Assembly: GCA_963717445.1 (NCBI GenBank)
Contig: OY970334.1
Location: 4,030,001 to 4,094,000 of the forward strand
Reading direction: 5' to 3'
Origin: JAGVPT01 sp963717445
GTDB lineage: Bacteria > Bacteroidota > Ignavibacteria > UBA10030 > UBA8401
DNA: 64,000 nt
Each line of letters begins with the position of its first letter. The first letter of the stretch is position 1. Below, in pieces: positions 44,999 to 54,407 of this stretch. Both the position numbers and the translations under genes were made by a program. The notes beneath the pieces are model-generated. The model searched no databases, was not told the origin of the DNA, and saw nothing but the letters and a program-made list of their open reading frames with translations.

Positions 44999-46738
44999 AT
45001 GAAACAGATACTTACCGCAGGAATTCTTGCGACGCTGGTGGTGCTCTTAATGGCACCTGTTCAAATGTTCGCCGCAGGAGATACCCTTGTTGTGTATGCA
45101 AAAGGCCCGACTCTGGATAAAGTTATTTTGGGCGATACACTTGCAAATGGTACTAAAGTGCATCACGTCTATGAGCTTGTCTCGCGCGATTCAATGTACA
45201 TTTTTGATGCGACGATAACGACGAATGCAAATATTACAGTGCTCGGAGTGCCGGACCCGGTCACCGGGCAACTACCTGGGATCCAACCTGATGTCCTCGC
45301 AGACAACTCGATTCCCGGAGGACCGTTCACGGTCAACGGAAACGGACTTTGGGCATCGTTCCAAAATCTCTATCTTCTCGGAATTGCTGTTAATAATGCA
45401 GTCAACTATGGTTCCGGGCAAGCCATCCAAATCTCGGGTGACAGTGTAAGGCTTGCTACGAACAACGTTGTATTCGAGCAATGGTCGCAATTTGCAATCG
45501 GTTACGCCGGGAACTGGGACAAATTCTTCATTACGAACTGCAAATTCAGGAACATGACTACAGAGCCGAACCAGTGGTATGTCGGTGAAGTCCTTCGCAA
45601 TGAAAATTACATTGGTGCGTTCAAAACCGATACCACCATTTTACGATACAATACCATGCTTTTTGTGAGCGGCTATGCTACCGCCGCAACGGGAGGAATC
45701 GTTTCGTACTATGAATTTTCCCATAATAATGTCATCTATACATTTAAAAATCCTTTCTTCCTCGATAGGATGGTTAATGCAAAGTTTGACAACAATATCT
45801 TTTATGCAGCCTATGCCGGCGGCGAAAACAAGACGGAGTATGCCGGCTGGGATTCATTCGATGCAAATACTGGCCCCTCGATCATTACGATGGGATTACT
45901 CGATTCAACAACCGCTTCTCTTCTTCTCGGCCATGCTTCGACAGGTGCAGGAGACCCTGCCGCCGAATTGTTGAGAAAAGTCGAAGTGAAAAACAATGTT
46001 TATTATTGGCCTTCTGCCTTAACGACTTTTTACACTGCGTGGAATGATACCGCTCATCTCGATTCTATTTATACAACTCAGTGGATGAATACTTCTACTA
46101 CTAATTTCTTCTCGAACCCTACACTATGGCCCGGATTCGTGCAATCAGGGAACCAGAGCGTCGATCCAGGATTCGGTGCTTCAATCACCGGAGCGACGGG
46201 TGCCGGAACGGGCAATGCCAACGGCGTCGGCCTGTTGAATTGGTTTACAGAAGTAAGAACTGGAACCGGGACAACGGATCTTTACGGGTATCAGTTGACT
46301 CAAGTTGGCAGTTCGGCTACCTGGGTTCCTACGTGGCCTCTTCCTGAAGCAGCAGATTTGAAATACAGTAACACTTCGTTAAAAACTGGTGCAACCGACG
46401 GCGGTCCAATTGGCGATCCGTATTGGTTTACCGGTACTCCGACTGCTGTTAGAGCAAGCGCAATTGCGCCAAAGACTTTCACATTGTCGGAAGCATACCC
46501 GAATCCGTTTAACCCGAGCACGAATATCCAATACACTCTCTCAAACGCGGGCGTAACAAGCTTGAAAGTGTATAACGTTCTCGGCCAGCTTGTGAAGACC
46601 GTTGTCGATAACCTTCATCAAGAAGCTGGAACATATACTGTCCATGTAGACATGTCGAATGTGACGAGTGGCGTATACTTCTATACTCTTGAGCAGGGTC
46701 AGAATCGGCTCGTTCACAAAATGATGTTGCTGAAGTAA
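44999..46738 (+). CDS. Secreted T9SS protein, beta-helix-like
   Basis: The 579-residue protein has a signal peptide (ILATLVVLLMAPVQMFAAG) and a C-terminal type IX secretion sorting domain (about 495-579: LSEAYPNPFNPSTNIQYTLS, SLKVYNVLGQLVKTVVD, SGVYFYTLEQGQ, HKMMLLK). The middle is rich in Asn, Gly, Thr and aromatic residues with repeated short strands (ITTNANITVLGV, FQNLYLLGIAVNNAV, VRLATNNVVFEQ), as in right-handed parallel beta-helix proteins, many of which bind or cut polysaccharides. A good ribosome site, AAGGAGAGC, precedes the ATG. Placed between the TonB receptor and chitinases, it probably binds chitin or a related glycan on the surface; the exact role is unknown. Confidence 0.82.
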   Translation: MKQILTAGILATLVVLLMAPVQMFAAGDTLVVYAKGPTLDKVILGDTLANGTKVHHVYELVSRDSMYIFDATITTNANITVLGVPDPVTGQLPGIQPDVLADNSIPGGPFTVNGNGLWASFQNLYLLGIAVNNAVNYGSGQAIQISGDSVRLATNNVVFEQWSQFAIGYAGNWDKFFITNCKFRNMTTEPNQWYVGEVLRNENYIGAFKTDTTILRYNTMLFVSGYATAATGGIVSYYEFSHNNVIYTFKNPFFLDRMVNAKFDNNIFYAAYAGGENKTEYAGWDSFDANTGPSIITMGLLDSTTASLLLGHASTGAGDPAAELLRKVEVKNNVYYWPSALTTFYTAWNDTAHLDSIYTTQWMNTSTTNFFSNPTLWPGFVQSGNQSVDPGFGASITGATGAGTGNANGVGLLNWFTEVRTGTGTTDLYGYQLTQVGSSATWVPTWPLPEAADLKYSNTSLKTGATDGGPIGDPYWFTGTPTAVRASAIAPKTFTLSEAYPNPFNPSTNIQYTLSNAGVTSLKVYNVLGQLVKTVVDNLHQEAGTYTVHVDMSNVTSGVYFYTLEQGQNRLVHKMMLLK

Positions 46739-46762
46739 TCGCTTTCTTTCTCCTATCCTACT

Positions 46763-46797
46763 ATCACAGGGGGCGCCATTGTGGTGCCCCCTGTGAT
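46763..46797 (+). terminator. Strong hairpin after the T9SS gene
   Basis: ATCACAGGGGGC, GCCA-TT-GTGGT, GCCCCCTGTGAT: a nearly perfect 16-bp stem 25 nt after the stop. No T-run follows, so it may act as a stability element or a weak terminator. Confidence 0.5.
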
Positions 46798-47033
46798 TGC
46801 GTTTGAAATAAGGCACGTTCCGGTATTCCAAGATGGCGATGGCTCTTTAGGATCAAGAGTGGTACATTCGATCCGTATAGGCCAATTGTGCAAAAGAAAA
46901 ACCTTGACCTTCCATTGTGATCCCTCCTGACTGTGTACCGGTACCTTCATTACATCGTCTTGGACTCTAAGCGGTGAGTGCGATGGTACGGCGGAGGAAG
47001 ATCAAAAAAATTGTCTTCGATGAAGAATAAACA

Positions 47034-48422
47034 ATGAGCAACGCATTCCAACATCGATCCCTCTACCTGCTTTCCCTGCTGCTTCTGATATCGGTGCATG
47101 CGCATGGGCAATACCGTGTTGTCGGATACTATCCAATGTGGGAGCAAACAACATTACCTGCCTCAAGCGTGGAATATAATTTTCTTACTCATATTAACCA
47201 TGCCTTTGCTTGGCCAGACACAGACGGAAGTATCTCGTCGGATGATACCGTTGCCGATACGGCTCTCATCAATACCACTCATCGGGCTGGCCGCAAAATC
47301 CTTCTTTCATTTGGCGGGGCTGGTACAACTCAAACGGAAAATTTTGCGACGGTCACGGCTGATACATCACTCCGTAGAACGTTTGTCAATAATATTGTTT
47401 CGCATCTTGCTGCGTTCCATTATGATGGTGCCGACCTGGATTGGGAGGGACCATCGAGCGTCGTAGAGAAGGCGAACGAAGTGGCCTTTGTTCAGGAATT
47501 GCGTGCTGCATTCCGTGCTGTTGATACCACGTGGCTTATTACGATGGCAATTGGAGCCTCGGATTGGTCCGGCCAATGGCGCGATTTTGCAGCGCTCGGC
47601 CCTTACATAGATTGGTTCAATGCAATGGAATACGATTTTCACGGGAGTTGGAGTACGATTGCCGGGCACAATGCTCCTCTCAATATTGGCACTGACCCTA
47701 CCACCGACCCGGATTATTACTCGATTGCTCAAAGCATTCAGTACCTTGCGGGAACTCGCGCAATTCCAAAAAATAAGTTAGTACTCGGCCTTCCGTTTTA
47801 TGGTAAATTATTCGGGACATCCACACTCTATACTTCGTACACTGGAGAAGAAGACCTCGCCTACAGCGATATCGTGAAAACACTGCAGAGTGGAACTTGG
47901 ACATACACCTGGGACAGCGGATCCGATGCCCCGTACTATACATCGACACGTCCTGCGCAACTTATCACGCTTGATGATTCAACATCGATCGCGCTCAAAT
48001 GCCAGTATGCAAAAACTCAAGGGTTGTCCGGTGTGATGATCTGGGAAATCGGTCAGGACGTCATCGGTCAGAATCAGCCTCTCATGGATGTTGTCGGCAG
48101 TCAAACAATAACGACAAGTGTCGCATCTGAGTCCCGTTCGAATATCATTCCGACGGGATTTGTTTTGTACGACAATTATCCGAATCCATTCAATCCATCC
48201 ACGACAATTCAATTTGCAGTGCCCGCTGCTTCCCATGTTTCTCTTAAGGTCTTTGATCTGCTTGGACGAGAGGTGGCAACCCTGCTCGATGAATACAGCA
48301 TTGCCGGCGTCCGAAGCGTTCGCTTCGATGCTTCGCAATTCCATCTCGCCAGCGGTGTGTACTTTTACCGGATTCAAGCCGGGTCTTTTGAGCGGACAAA
48401 AAAAATGGTTCTCATGCAATAA
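47034..48422 (+). CDS. Secreted GH18 chitinase with T9SS sorting domain
   Basis: The 462-residue protein has a signal peptide (SLYLLSLLLLISVHAHGQ). The GH18 barrel starts YRVVGYYPMWEQ and carries the catalytic motif DGADLDWEG (DxxDxDxE, Glu near residue 142), with MEYDFHGSW as the substrate-assisting strand and a conserved Trp in VMIWEIGQD. The C-terminal T9SS domain (about 378-462: FVLYDNYPNPFNPSTTIQF, SLKVFDLLGREVATLLD, SGVYFYRIQAG) sends it to the cell surface or medium. It would cut chitin internally by a retaining, substrate-assisted mechanism. The next gene, an importer, starts 33 nt later. Confidence 0.93.
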   Translation: MSNAFQHRSLYLLSLLLLISVHAHGQYRVVGYYPMWEQTTLPASSVEYNFLTHINHAFAWPDTDGSISSDDTVADTALINTTHRAGRKILLSFGGAGTTQTENFATVTADTSLRRTFVNNIVSHLAAFHYDGADLDWEGPSSVVEKANEVAFVQELRAAFRAVDTTWLITMAIGASDWSGQWRDFAALGPYIDWFNAMEYDFHGSWSTIAGHNAPLNIGTDPTTDPDYYSIAQSIQYLAGTRAIPKNKLVLGLPFYGKLFGTSTLYTSYTGEEDLAYSDIVKTLQSGTWTYTWDSGSDAPYYTSTRPAQLITLDDSTSIALKCQYAKTQGLSGVMIWEIGQDVIGQNQPLMDVVGSQTITTSVASESRSNIIPTGFVLYDNYPNPFNPSTTIQFAVPAASHVSLKVFDLLGREVATLLDEYSIAGVRSVRFDASQFHLASGVYFYRIQAGSFERTKKMVLMQ

Positions 48423-48455
48423 AGGCTTTGCAGCGTCCGAACGACAGGAATATCC

Positions 48456-49742
48456 ATGTCGAGCAATAATGAAATAAAACTGCGTCACCCGGCCCTCTGG
48501 GTTCCGACGCTCTATACGGCGGAGGGTTTACCGTTCGTTGTCGTGAACGTTGTTTCCGTCCTCATGTACAAGAGCATGGGAAGAACCGACGGTGAGATTG
48601 CATTTTTTACGACGCTTGTTGCTTTGCCCTGGATGTTGAAACCGATTTGGGGTCCGGTTCTTGAAATGTTCAAAACAAAAAAGTATTTCGTGATTGCAAC
48701 ACAATTTGGCGGAGGAGTCTTATTCGGCCTGCTTGCCCTCACGTTGCAGCTTCCAAATTTCTTTCAGTGGTCGCTCGTACTTTTTGCCATCATTGCTTTT
48801 AATTTTGCAACGCATGACATTGCCGCGGACGGCGTCTACGTCAACGTTCTTTCGGATAAACAGCAATCGCAGTACGTCGGCTGGCAAGGGGCGTTCTACA
48901 ACGTCGGCAAAATTCTTTCACAAGGAGTCTTTGTCATCATTGCCGGAAAACTTGAGATCACGCTCGGTATAGTTCCGGCCTGGGGAATTGTGATGGGGAT
49001 GTTTGGGGCGATCCTTATTGTTCTTAGTCTTTACCATGCCAACGTACTTCCCAGCGGGGGCGTTTCGGGGAATGTGCAAACAATGAAGGAAGGTTTTGCA
49101 ACATTTAAAGAAGTTGTAAAGACATTCTTTCAAAAAAAATATATTTGGTGGGGGATTGTTTTTTTAGTGTTGTATCGTTTCGCCGAAGGGCAGGCAATAA
49201 AAATAGTTCCCCTTTTTATGCGGGCCACGCGTTCACACGGCGGACTTGGACTCTCAACCGAAGACATCGGTTTATTGTACGGATTGTTTCCGCCGCTGGC
49301 ATTTATCCTCGGCTCTGTTCTGTCGGGATATTTCACTGCAAATCGTGGGCTGCGAAAATCGCTCTTTATCCTTTGCTGTTTCTTCAATATTCCATTTGCC
49401 GTGTACACGTTTCTCGCCATTGTCCAACCGGTGAATTTCTATGTGATCGAATCGGCCGTCGTTTTTGAGTACTTCGGGTACGGATTCGGATTTATCGGAT
49501 TGACATTATTTATGATGCAGCAAATCGCTCCAGGAAAATACAAAATGGCCCACTATGCATTCGCGACGGCGTTGATGGCGCTGGGGTTCAATATACCGTC
49601 GATGCTAAGCGGGTTTTTAAGCGACTTTTTGGGCTACAGAGATTTCTTTATTTGGGTAGTCATTGCGACGATCCCGTCGTTTCTTGCCACATGGTTTGTG
49701 CCATTCCGTGAAATACATGAAGGCGACCAATATACGAAATGA
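48456..49742 (+). CDS. MFS transporter, AmpG-like (putative chitobiose importer)
   Basis: The 428-residue inner-membrane protein has about twelve hydrophobic segments. The N-terminus ALWVPTLYTAEGLPFVVVNVVSVLMYKSMG and the THDIAADGVYVNVLS loop are typical of AmpG/PAT transporters, which import GlcNAc-containing muropeptides. Here, between two chitinases and upstream of chitobiose phosphorylase, it probably brings chitobiose or other GlcNAc oligomers into the cytoplasm (inference). Its stop TGA (49740-49742) takes its last two bases from the left end of a MITE-like element, so the original 3' end may have been slightly different. Confidence 0.85.
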   Translation: MSSNNEIKLRHPALWVPTLYTAEGLPFVVVNVVSVLMYKSMGRTDGEIAFFTTLVALPWMLKPIWGPVLEMFKTKKYFVIATQFGGGVLFGLLALTLQLPNFFQWSLVLFAIIAFNFATHDIAADGVYVNVLSDKQQSQYVGWQGAFYNVGKILSQGVFVIIAGKLEITLGIVPAWGIVMGMFGAILIVLSLYHANVLPSGGVSGNVQTMKEGFATFKEVVKTFFQKKYIWWGIVFLVLYRFAEGQAIKIVPLFMRATRSHGGLGLSTEDIGLLYGLFPPLAFILGSVLSGYFTANRGLRKSLFILCCFFNIPFAVYTFLAIVQPVNFYVIESAVVFEYFGYGFGFIGLTLFMMQQIAPGKYKMAHYAFATALMALGFNIPSMLSGFLSDFLGYRDFFIWVVIATIPSFLATWFVPFREIHEGDQYTK

Positions 49743-49859
49743 GACTTCTGAATAAATCCAAAAGTATGGATCGCGCAAAGACGCAAAGCCGGAAAATGAT
49801 TCAAAAATAGAATTTTCGCGCCTTTGCGGCTCGGCGAGATACGATTTTTCAAATATCTC
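49741..49859. repeat. 119-bp MITE-like element
   Basis: GAGACTTCTGAATAAAT at the left (49741-49757) and the complement of GAGATATTTGAAAAATC at the right (49843-49859) are inverted. The interior has the GCAAAG palindrome (GCGCAAAGACGCAAAG ... CGCCTTTGCGGC). It is a relative of the elements at 31016 and 55726 but more diverged. It lies exactly between two chitin-locus genes. Confidence 0.65.
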
Positions 49860-49889
49860 AAAGTAATTGTATTCCAACTTAAAACGAGA

Positions 49890-51059
49890 ATGAAAACTGG
49901 AAGCGGTTTATCCTATTCAATAATATTCGTCATTCTGATGTTCACTTCCGGCATGGGGCAGCAGAAGGAAATTGTCGGTTATTTCCCATCCTGGAATTGG
50001 GAACATAAAAACTCCCTCATGACCTATGATAAAATCCCCTTCAATGAACTGACGATTATAGACTACGCTTTTTGGCATCCGCTCCTTGACGGTAACATCG
50101 CTGGTATCAATCCCGTCGGAGATAGTCTCATTCTGTATGGAACGATGGGCAAATTGCCCCTCGTGGCTCTTGCACATGCCAACAATGTTAAGGTAATGCT
50201 ATCAATCGGCGGGTGGGAAGATTCTCAAAATTTTCCTACAGTAGCTTCAACGGGATTGCTTCGCGCAACGTTTGCCCATGCATGCGTCGAAGCGGTAAAG
50301 AAATTCGACTTTGATGGAATTGACATCGATTGGGAATATCCCGGTTACGTTGAGCACAATGGGACGCCCGCAGATTTGGTCAATTCTACAGAGCTGCTCG
50401 AAATTCTTCGTGATAGTCTCGACGCGTACGGAATGCAAGTTCGCAAAACAATTCTCCTCTCCGCCGCGCTTTCCGCCACTGCGGATCATCTTTCAGGCTA
50501 TGATGTCAAAAAATTGGCAAGTATCCTTGATATGTTGAATGTGATGACCTACGACTACAACGGCTCGTGGTCTCCTCGCAGTGGTCACAATTCACCCCTC
50601 TATGCTTCGACGATTGGAGATAGCGTACGCAATATTGATGCAACGTTTAAACTCTTCACGGAAGATCTTCACGTCCCAGCCTCAAAAATCAATCTTGGTA
50701 TTCCCTTCTATGGCCACTCGTTCGCGCAATGCACAACGTTAAACGGAGAATACCATGGAAGCGATACAACCCTGTTTCCCGGCGGCGATGTGAACTATTA
50801 TTCTCTTGTTCCATACGTAGATAAATATCGCCATTGGGATGAGAACGCCTGTGTTCCGTATCTCGTTTTTCCCGGAGCGAACACACTGGTATCTTACGAT
50901 GATGAAGAATCGATCAAGCTCAAAGCTCAATATGTTCTCGACCATAAAGCGCGTGGTGTTATTATCTGGGAGATCACCGGCGATTATTTGAAGGACGGAA
51001 AATCGGCGTTATTGGATGCTCTGTATAAGAAATTTTCTTCTTATCATGGATCAAAATAA
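49890..51059 (+). CDS. GH18 chitinase/chitodextrinase
   Basis: The frame is open from 49824, but those codons lie in the repeat element. MKTGSGLSYSIIFVILMFTSGMGQ, a signal peptide, starts at 49890. The barrel starts EIVGYFPSWNWEHKN and carries FDFDGIDIDWEYPG (DxxDxDxE), MTYDYNGSW and GVIIWEITGDY. No T9SS domain is present, so unlike the first chitinase it probably stays in the periplasm or outer membrane, cutting oligosaccharides after entry. The protein is about 390 residues. The chitobiose phosphorylase gene starts 11 nt downstream. Confidence 0.92.
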   Translation: MKTGSGLSYSIIFVILMFTSGMGQQKEIVGYFPSWNWEHKNSLMTYDKIPFNELTIIDYAFWHPLLDGNIAGINPVGDSLILYGTMGKLPLVALAHANNVKVMLSIGGWEDSQNFPTVASTGLLRATFAHACVEAVKKFDFDGIDIDWEYPGYVEHNGTPADLVNSTELLEILRDSLDAYGMQVRKTILLSAALSATADHLSGYDVKKLASILDMLNVMTYDYNGSWSPRSGHNSPLYASTIGDSVRNIDATFKLFTEDLHVPASKINLGIPFYGHSFAQCTTLNGEYHGSDTTLFPGGDVNYYSLVPYVDKYRHWDENACVPYLVFPGANTLVSYDDEESIKLKAQYVLDHKARGVIIWEITGDYLKDGKSALLDALYKKFSSYHGSK

Positions 51060-51070
51060 AAAGGAACTTC

Positions 51071-53467
51071 ATGCGATACGGATATTTTGATAACGAAAAC
51101 TATGAATATGTGATTGAGCGTCCCGACGTTCCTGTCTCGTGGACAAATTATCTTGGCGTGAAAGATATGTGCACCGTCATTTCCCATAATGCAGGCGGGT
51201 ATTCGTTCTACAAGACAGCAGAGCATCATCGGATCACCCGTTTTCGTCAGAATGGTGTGCCCTTGGATCGTCCGGGTCATTATGTGTATATCCGTGACGA
51301 TGAGACGGGCGAGTACTGGTCAATCTCATGGCAGCCGGTAGGAAAAGATCTGTCAAAAGTGAAATATCAATGCAGGCACGGCCTTTCGTATTCAAAATTT
51401 ATCAGCGACTACAAAGGAATCCACGCGGAACAGCTCCTTTTCATTCCAATTGCTGACGATGTCGAGCTGTGGAACGTGAAAATAAAAAATAAAAACGGGA
51501 AGCCGAAAAACCTCAGTATTTTTTCATACGTGGAATTTTCTTTTCATCACATAGAAATCGATAACCAGAATCTGCAGATGTCCTTGTACGCCAGCGGCTC
51601 GAATTATGACGATGGCATCATCGAATACGATTTTTTCTACGAACCGTGGACCTACCATTACTTCACGTCTAATATCAAACCGGATAGTTATGATTGTGTC
51701 CGCGACCGCTTCCTTGGTTCCTATCGGACAGAATCGAACCCCATTGCGGTAGAACGGGGATTCTGCAGCCAAAGCAGTGAGCTTGGCGGGAATCACTGCG
51801 GTGCGCTTCACAAGAAGGTAACGCTTGCACCGGGTGAAGAAGCTCAACTCGTTTTTATGCTTGGCGTAGGCCCCCGGTCAACCGGGAAAAAGATCCGGGA
51901 AAAATATTCCAGCCTTAAAAATGTTGAGGATGCGTTTCTGGAACTTGCAACCTACTGGAGACGAAAACAATCGATGTTCAAATGTTCGACGCCGAGCGAT
52001 GGCTTCAATACGATGGTCAATACATGGACCCTTTTCCAGGCGGAGACGTGCGTTGTCTGGTCGCGCTTTGCTTCCTTCATTGAAGTCGGCGGGCGGACAG
52101 GTCTGGGATATCGTGACACATCACAAGACGTTATGGCGGTTCCTCATTCCAATCCTGAAAAAGTACAACAGCGCCTCATCGAGCTTCTTCACGGCCAGGT
52201 AAGCAAAGGATACGGGCTGCATATTTTCGACCCGGAAGTGTTTTTGCCGCAGAAGGAAAAACTTCCGGGAGTAAGGCTTCCAACCGTCGTCCCGACATTG
52301 GCGCCGAGCGATATTATCCACGGCATGGAAGATGTGTGCTCCGACAACGCGTTGTGGATCATCGCTTCGATCTGTGAGTTCGTGAAAGAAACCGGAGACG
52401 GCAGGTTCTTCGACCACGTCGTTCCTTTTGCCGACAGAGGAGAAGGAACAGTCTATGAGCACATGAAGCGGTCTCTCGATTTTTCAGCAGAGCAAACCGC
52501 TGCAAACGGAATATGCCTCGGCCTTCGGGCTGATTGGAATGATTGCCTGAATCTTGGCGGCGGACAAAGTGCGATGGTTTCGTTTATGCATTACTGGGCT
52601 TTACAGGAGTTCGTTGCGGCCGCTGAATACCTCGGTCGATCTGAGGATGTTAAAAAATACGCGGCAATGGCAGCGCGAGTGTGCGCAGCGTGCGAAAAAG
52701 AGCTGTGGGATGGAGAATGGTACATTCGCGGCGTAACAAAAAAAGGGATCAAAATCGGAACGGCAAAAAACCAAGAGGGGAAAATATTTTTGGAGAGCAA
52801 TAGCTGGGCGGTTCTTTCGGGAGCGGCGTCTGAAGAACGTGGAAAAAAGTGCATGGATGCAGTCCACAAATATCTCGCCTCGCCGTACGGCATTCATCTC
52901 TGCTGGCCTTCGTTCTCGGAACCGAATGATGATATCGGGTATTTGACGCGAGTTTATAAAGGCATCAAGGAAAACGGCGCAATATTTAGTCACCCAAACC
53001 CATGGGCGATGATAGCCGAGTGCAAGCTCGGAAGAGGAGAATTGGCGATGAAGCTCTACGATGCCCTCCTTCCATATAATCAAAATGACATGATTGAGAT
53101 TCGCGAATCTGAACCGTACTCGTATTGCCAATTTATCATGGGAAAGGATCACACAGCGTACGGCAGATCGCGTCATCCGTGGCTGACAGGGAGCGCCGGG
53201 TGGACGTATACAGCAGCAACAAAATGGATTCTGGGAATTCGTCCAAGCTTCGATGAGCTGATCATTGATCCATGTATCCCAAAAGATTGGAAGGGATTTG
53301 AGGTCTCACGATGCTGGCGTGGAGCTACGTTTAAAATCCGTGTCGAAAACCCGCATGGGGTAAACAAAGGAGTGAAACAGCGTACGCTCAACGGCAAATT
53401 GATTCAGGGAGCAATCGTTCCGCAGAAAGCCGGGTCTTTAAATGAAGTGTCGGTGATTATGGGGTAG
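51071..53467 (+). CDS. GH94 N,N'-diacetylchitobiose phosphorylase
   Basis: The 798-residue cytoplasmic enzyme of GH94 splits chitobiose with phosphate into GlcNAc-1-phosphate and GlcNAc. The start RYGYFDNENYEYVIERPDVP, the helical-barrel motif GGRTGLGYRDTSQDVMAVPH, and LGLRADWNDCLNLGGGQSAM with the general-acid Asp at residue 491 are the sequences seen in chitobiose phosphorylases; cellobiose enzymes differ in this region. Its length equals that of the characterised Vibrio enzymes (about 800). No signal peptide. It conserves the bond energy of the disaccharide as a sugar phosphate, which the GlmU-like enzyme at 54408 could activate. Confidence 0.92.
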   Translation: MRYGYFDNENYEYVIERPDVPVSWTNYLGVKDMCTVISHNAGGYSFYKTAEHHRITRFRQNGVPLDRPGHYVYIRDDETGEYWSISWQPVGKDLSKVKYQCRHGLSYSKFISDYKGIHAEQLLFIPIADDVELWNVKIKNKNGKPKNLSIFSYVEFSFHHIEIDNQNLQMSLYASGSNYDDGIIEYDFFYEPWTYHYFTSNIKPDSYDCVRDRFLGSYRTESNPIAVERGFCSQSSELGGNHCGALHKKVTLAPGEEAQLVFMLGVGPRSTGKKIREKYSSLKNVEDAFLELATYWRRKQSMFKCSTPSDGFNTMVNTWTLFQAETCVVWSRFASFIEVGGRTGLGYRDTSQDVMAVPHSNPEKVQQRLIELLHGQVSKGYGLHIFDPEVFLPQKEKLPGVRLPTVVPTLAPSDIIHGMEDVCSDNALWIIASICEFVKETGDGRFFDHVVPFADRGEGTVYEHMKRSLDFSAEQTAANGICLGLRADWNDCLNLGGGQSAMVSFMHYWALQEFVAAAEYLGRSEDVKKYAAMAARVCAACEKELWDGEWYIRGVTKKGIKIGTAKNQEGKIFLESNSWAVLSGAASEERGKKCMDAVHKYLASPYGIHLCWPSFSEPNDDIGYLTRVYKGIKENGAIFSHPNPWAMIAECKLGRGELAMKLYDALLPYNQNDMIEIRESEPYSYCQFIMGKDHTAYGRSRHPWLTGSAGWTYTAATKWILGIRPSFDELIIDPCIPKDWKGFEVSRCWRGATFKIRVENPHGVNKGVKQRTLNGKLIQGAIVPQKAGSLNEVSVIMG

Positions 53468-53590
53468 CACATTGATGTAAATTGTAAAAAGATTCTCGAT
53501 GATCAGCCGTTGTTTCTACTTATTCTGGAAACACCATGGGCCGTCCATGGCTTCATCCGATGTTTTACAACCTAAAAGGAGGAATTTATC

Positions 53591-54358
53591 ATGCTCGTAA
53601 TCGTAAAGGATACCTATGATTTATTAAGCAAAGAAGCCGCCCGACTTGTCGCCGATCGCCTCCGCAAGAAGCCAAACCTTGTTTTGGGTCTCGCCACGGG
53701 GAGTTCTCCATTGGGTCTTTATAAAGAGCTTATCCGTATGCATAAAGATGAGGGACTGGATTTTTCTAAAGTCACAACGTTCAACCTTGATGAGTACGTT
53801 GGATTGCCGCCGACACACGACCAGAGCTATCATTATTTTATGCACGAGAATCTATTTAAACACATCAATCTTGATGCGCGGCACATCCATGTTCCTCAGG
53901 GAATGGCCAAGGATATCGATGCATTTTGCGCTTGGTATGAACAACGCATTACTGAATGCGGTGGAATCGATTTGCAAGTTCTTGGCATCGGAGGCAACGG
54001 TCATATTGCGTTCAATGAACCCGGATCATCGCTCGGTTCGCGCACCCGCATCAAGACTCTCACAGGAACAACGCGAGGGGATAATGCGCGATTCTTCAAA
54101 ACAAAGGAAGAAGTGCCGCGCTATGCCATCACTATGGGGGTGGGAACAATCATGGACGCAAAGGAGCTCTTACTCGTCGCAAATAAAACGAACAAGTGTG
54201 ATGCGGTTAAGTCTGCCGTTGAGGGACCAATCACGGCGATGTGCCCGGCATCAATTATCCAAATGCACCGGTCTGCGTTTGTCTTTGTCGACAAAGATGC
54301 AGCGTCGAAATTGACGGGAACATATAATGACACGTGGGAATCGAAAATATTCGACTAA
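53591..54358 (+). CDS. nagB: Glucosamine-6-phosphate deaminase
   Basis: The 255-residue enzyme converts glucosamine-6-phosphate to fructose-6-phosphate and ammonia. It has the family sequences GLATGSSPLGLYKELIRMHKDEGLDFSKVTTFNLDEYVGL (about 34-73, with the catalytic Asp in NLDEY) and LQVLGIGGNGHIAFNEPGSS (about 130-149, with the active-site His and the FNEP loop). AGGAGG lies before the ATG. It is the classic last step of GlcNAc catabolism. No separate nagA deacetylase gene is in the window; a PIG-L deacetylase domain is found in the fused protein at 55903. Confidence 0.96.
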   Translation: MLVIVKDTYDLLSKEAARLVADRLRKKPNLVLGLATGSSPLGLYKELIRMHKDEGLDFSKVTTFNLDEYVGLPPTHDQSYHYFMHENLFKHINLDARHIHVPQGMAKDIDAFCAWYEQRITECGGIDLQVLGIGGNGHIAFNEPGSSLGSRTRIKTLTGTTRGDNARFFKTKEEVPRYAITMGVGTIMDAKELLLVANKTNKCDAVKSAVEGPITAMCPASIIQMHRSAFVFVDKDAASKLTGTYNDTWESKIFD

Positions 54359-54407
54359 GGCTCATTATCACGCAGCGTGATATCATTCTCGCGAGGAGCT
54401 GTAATCT

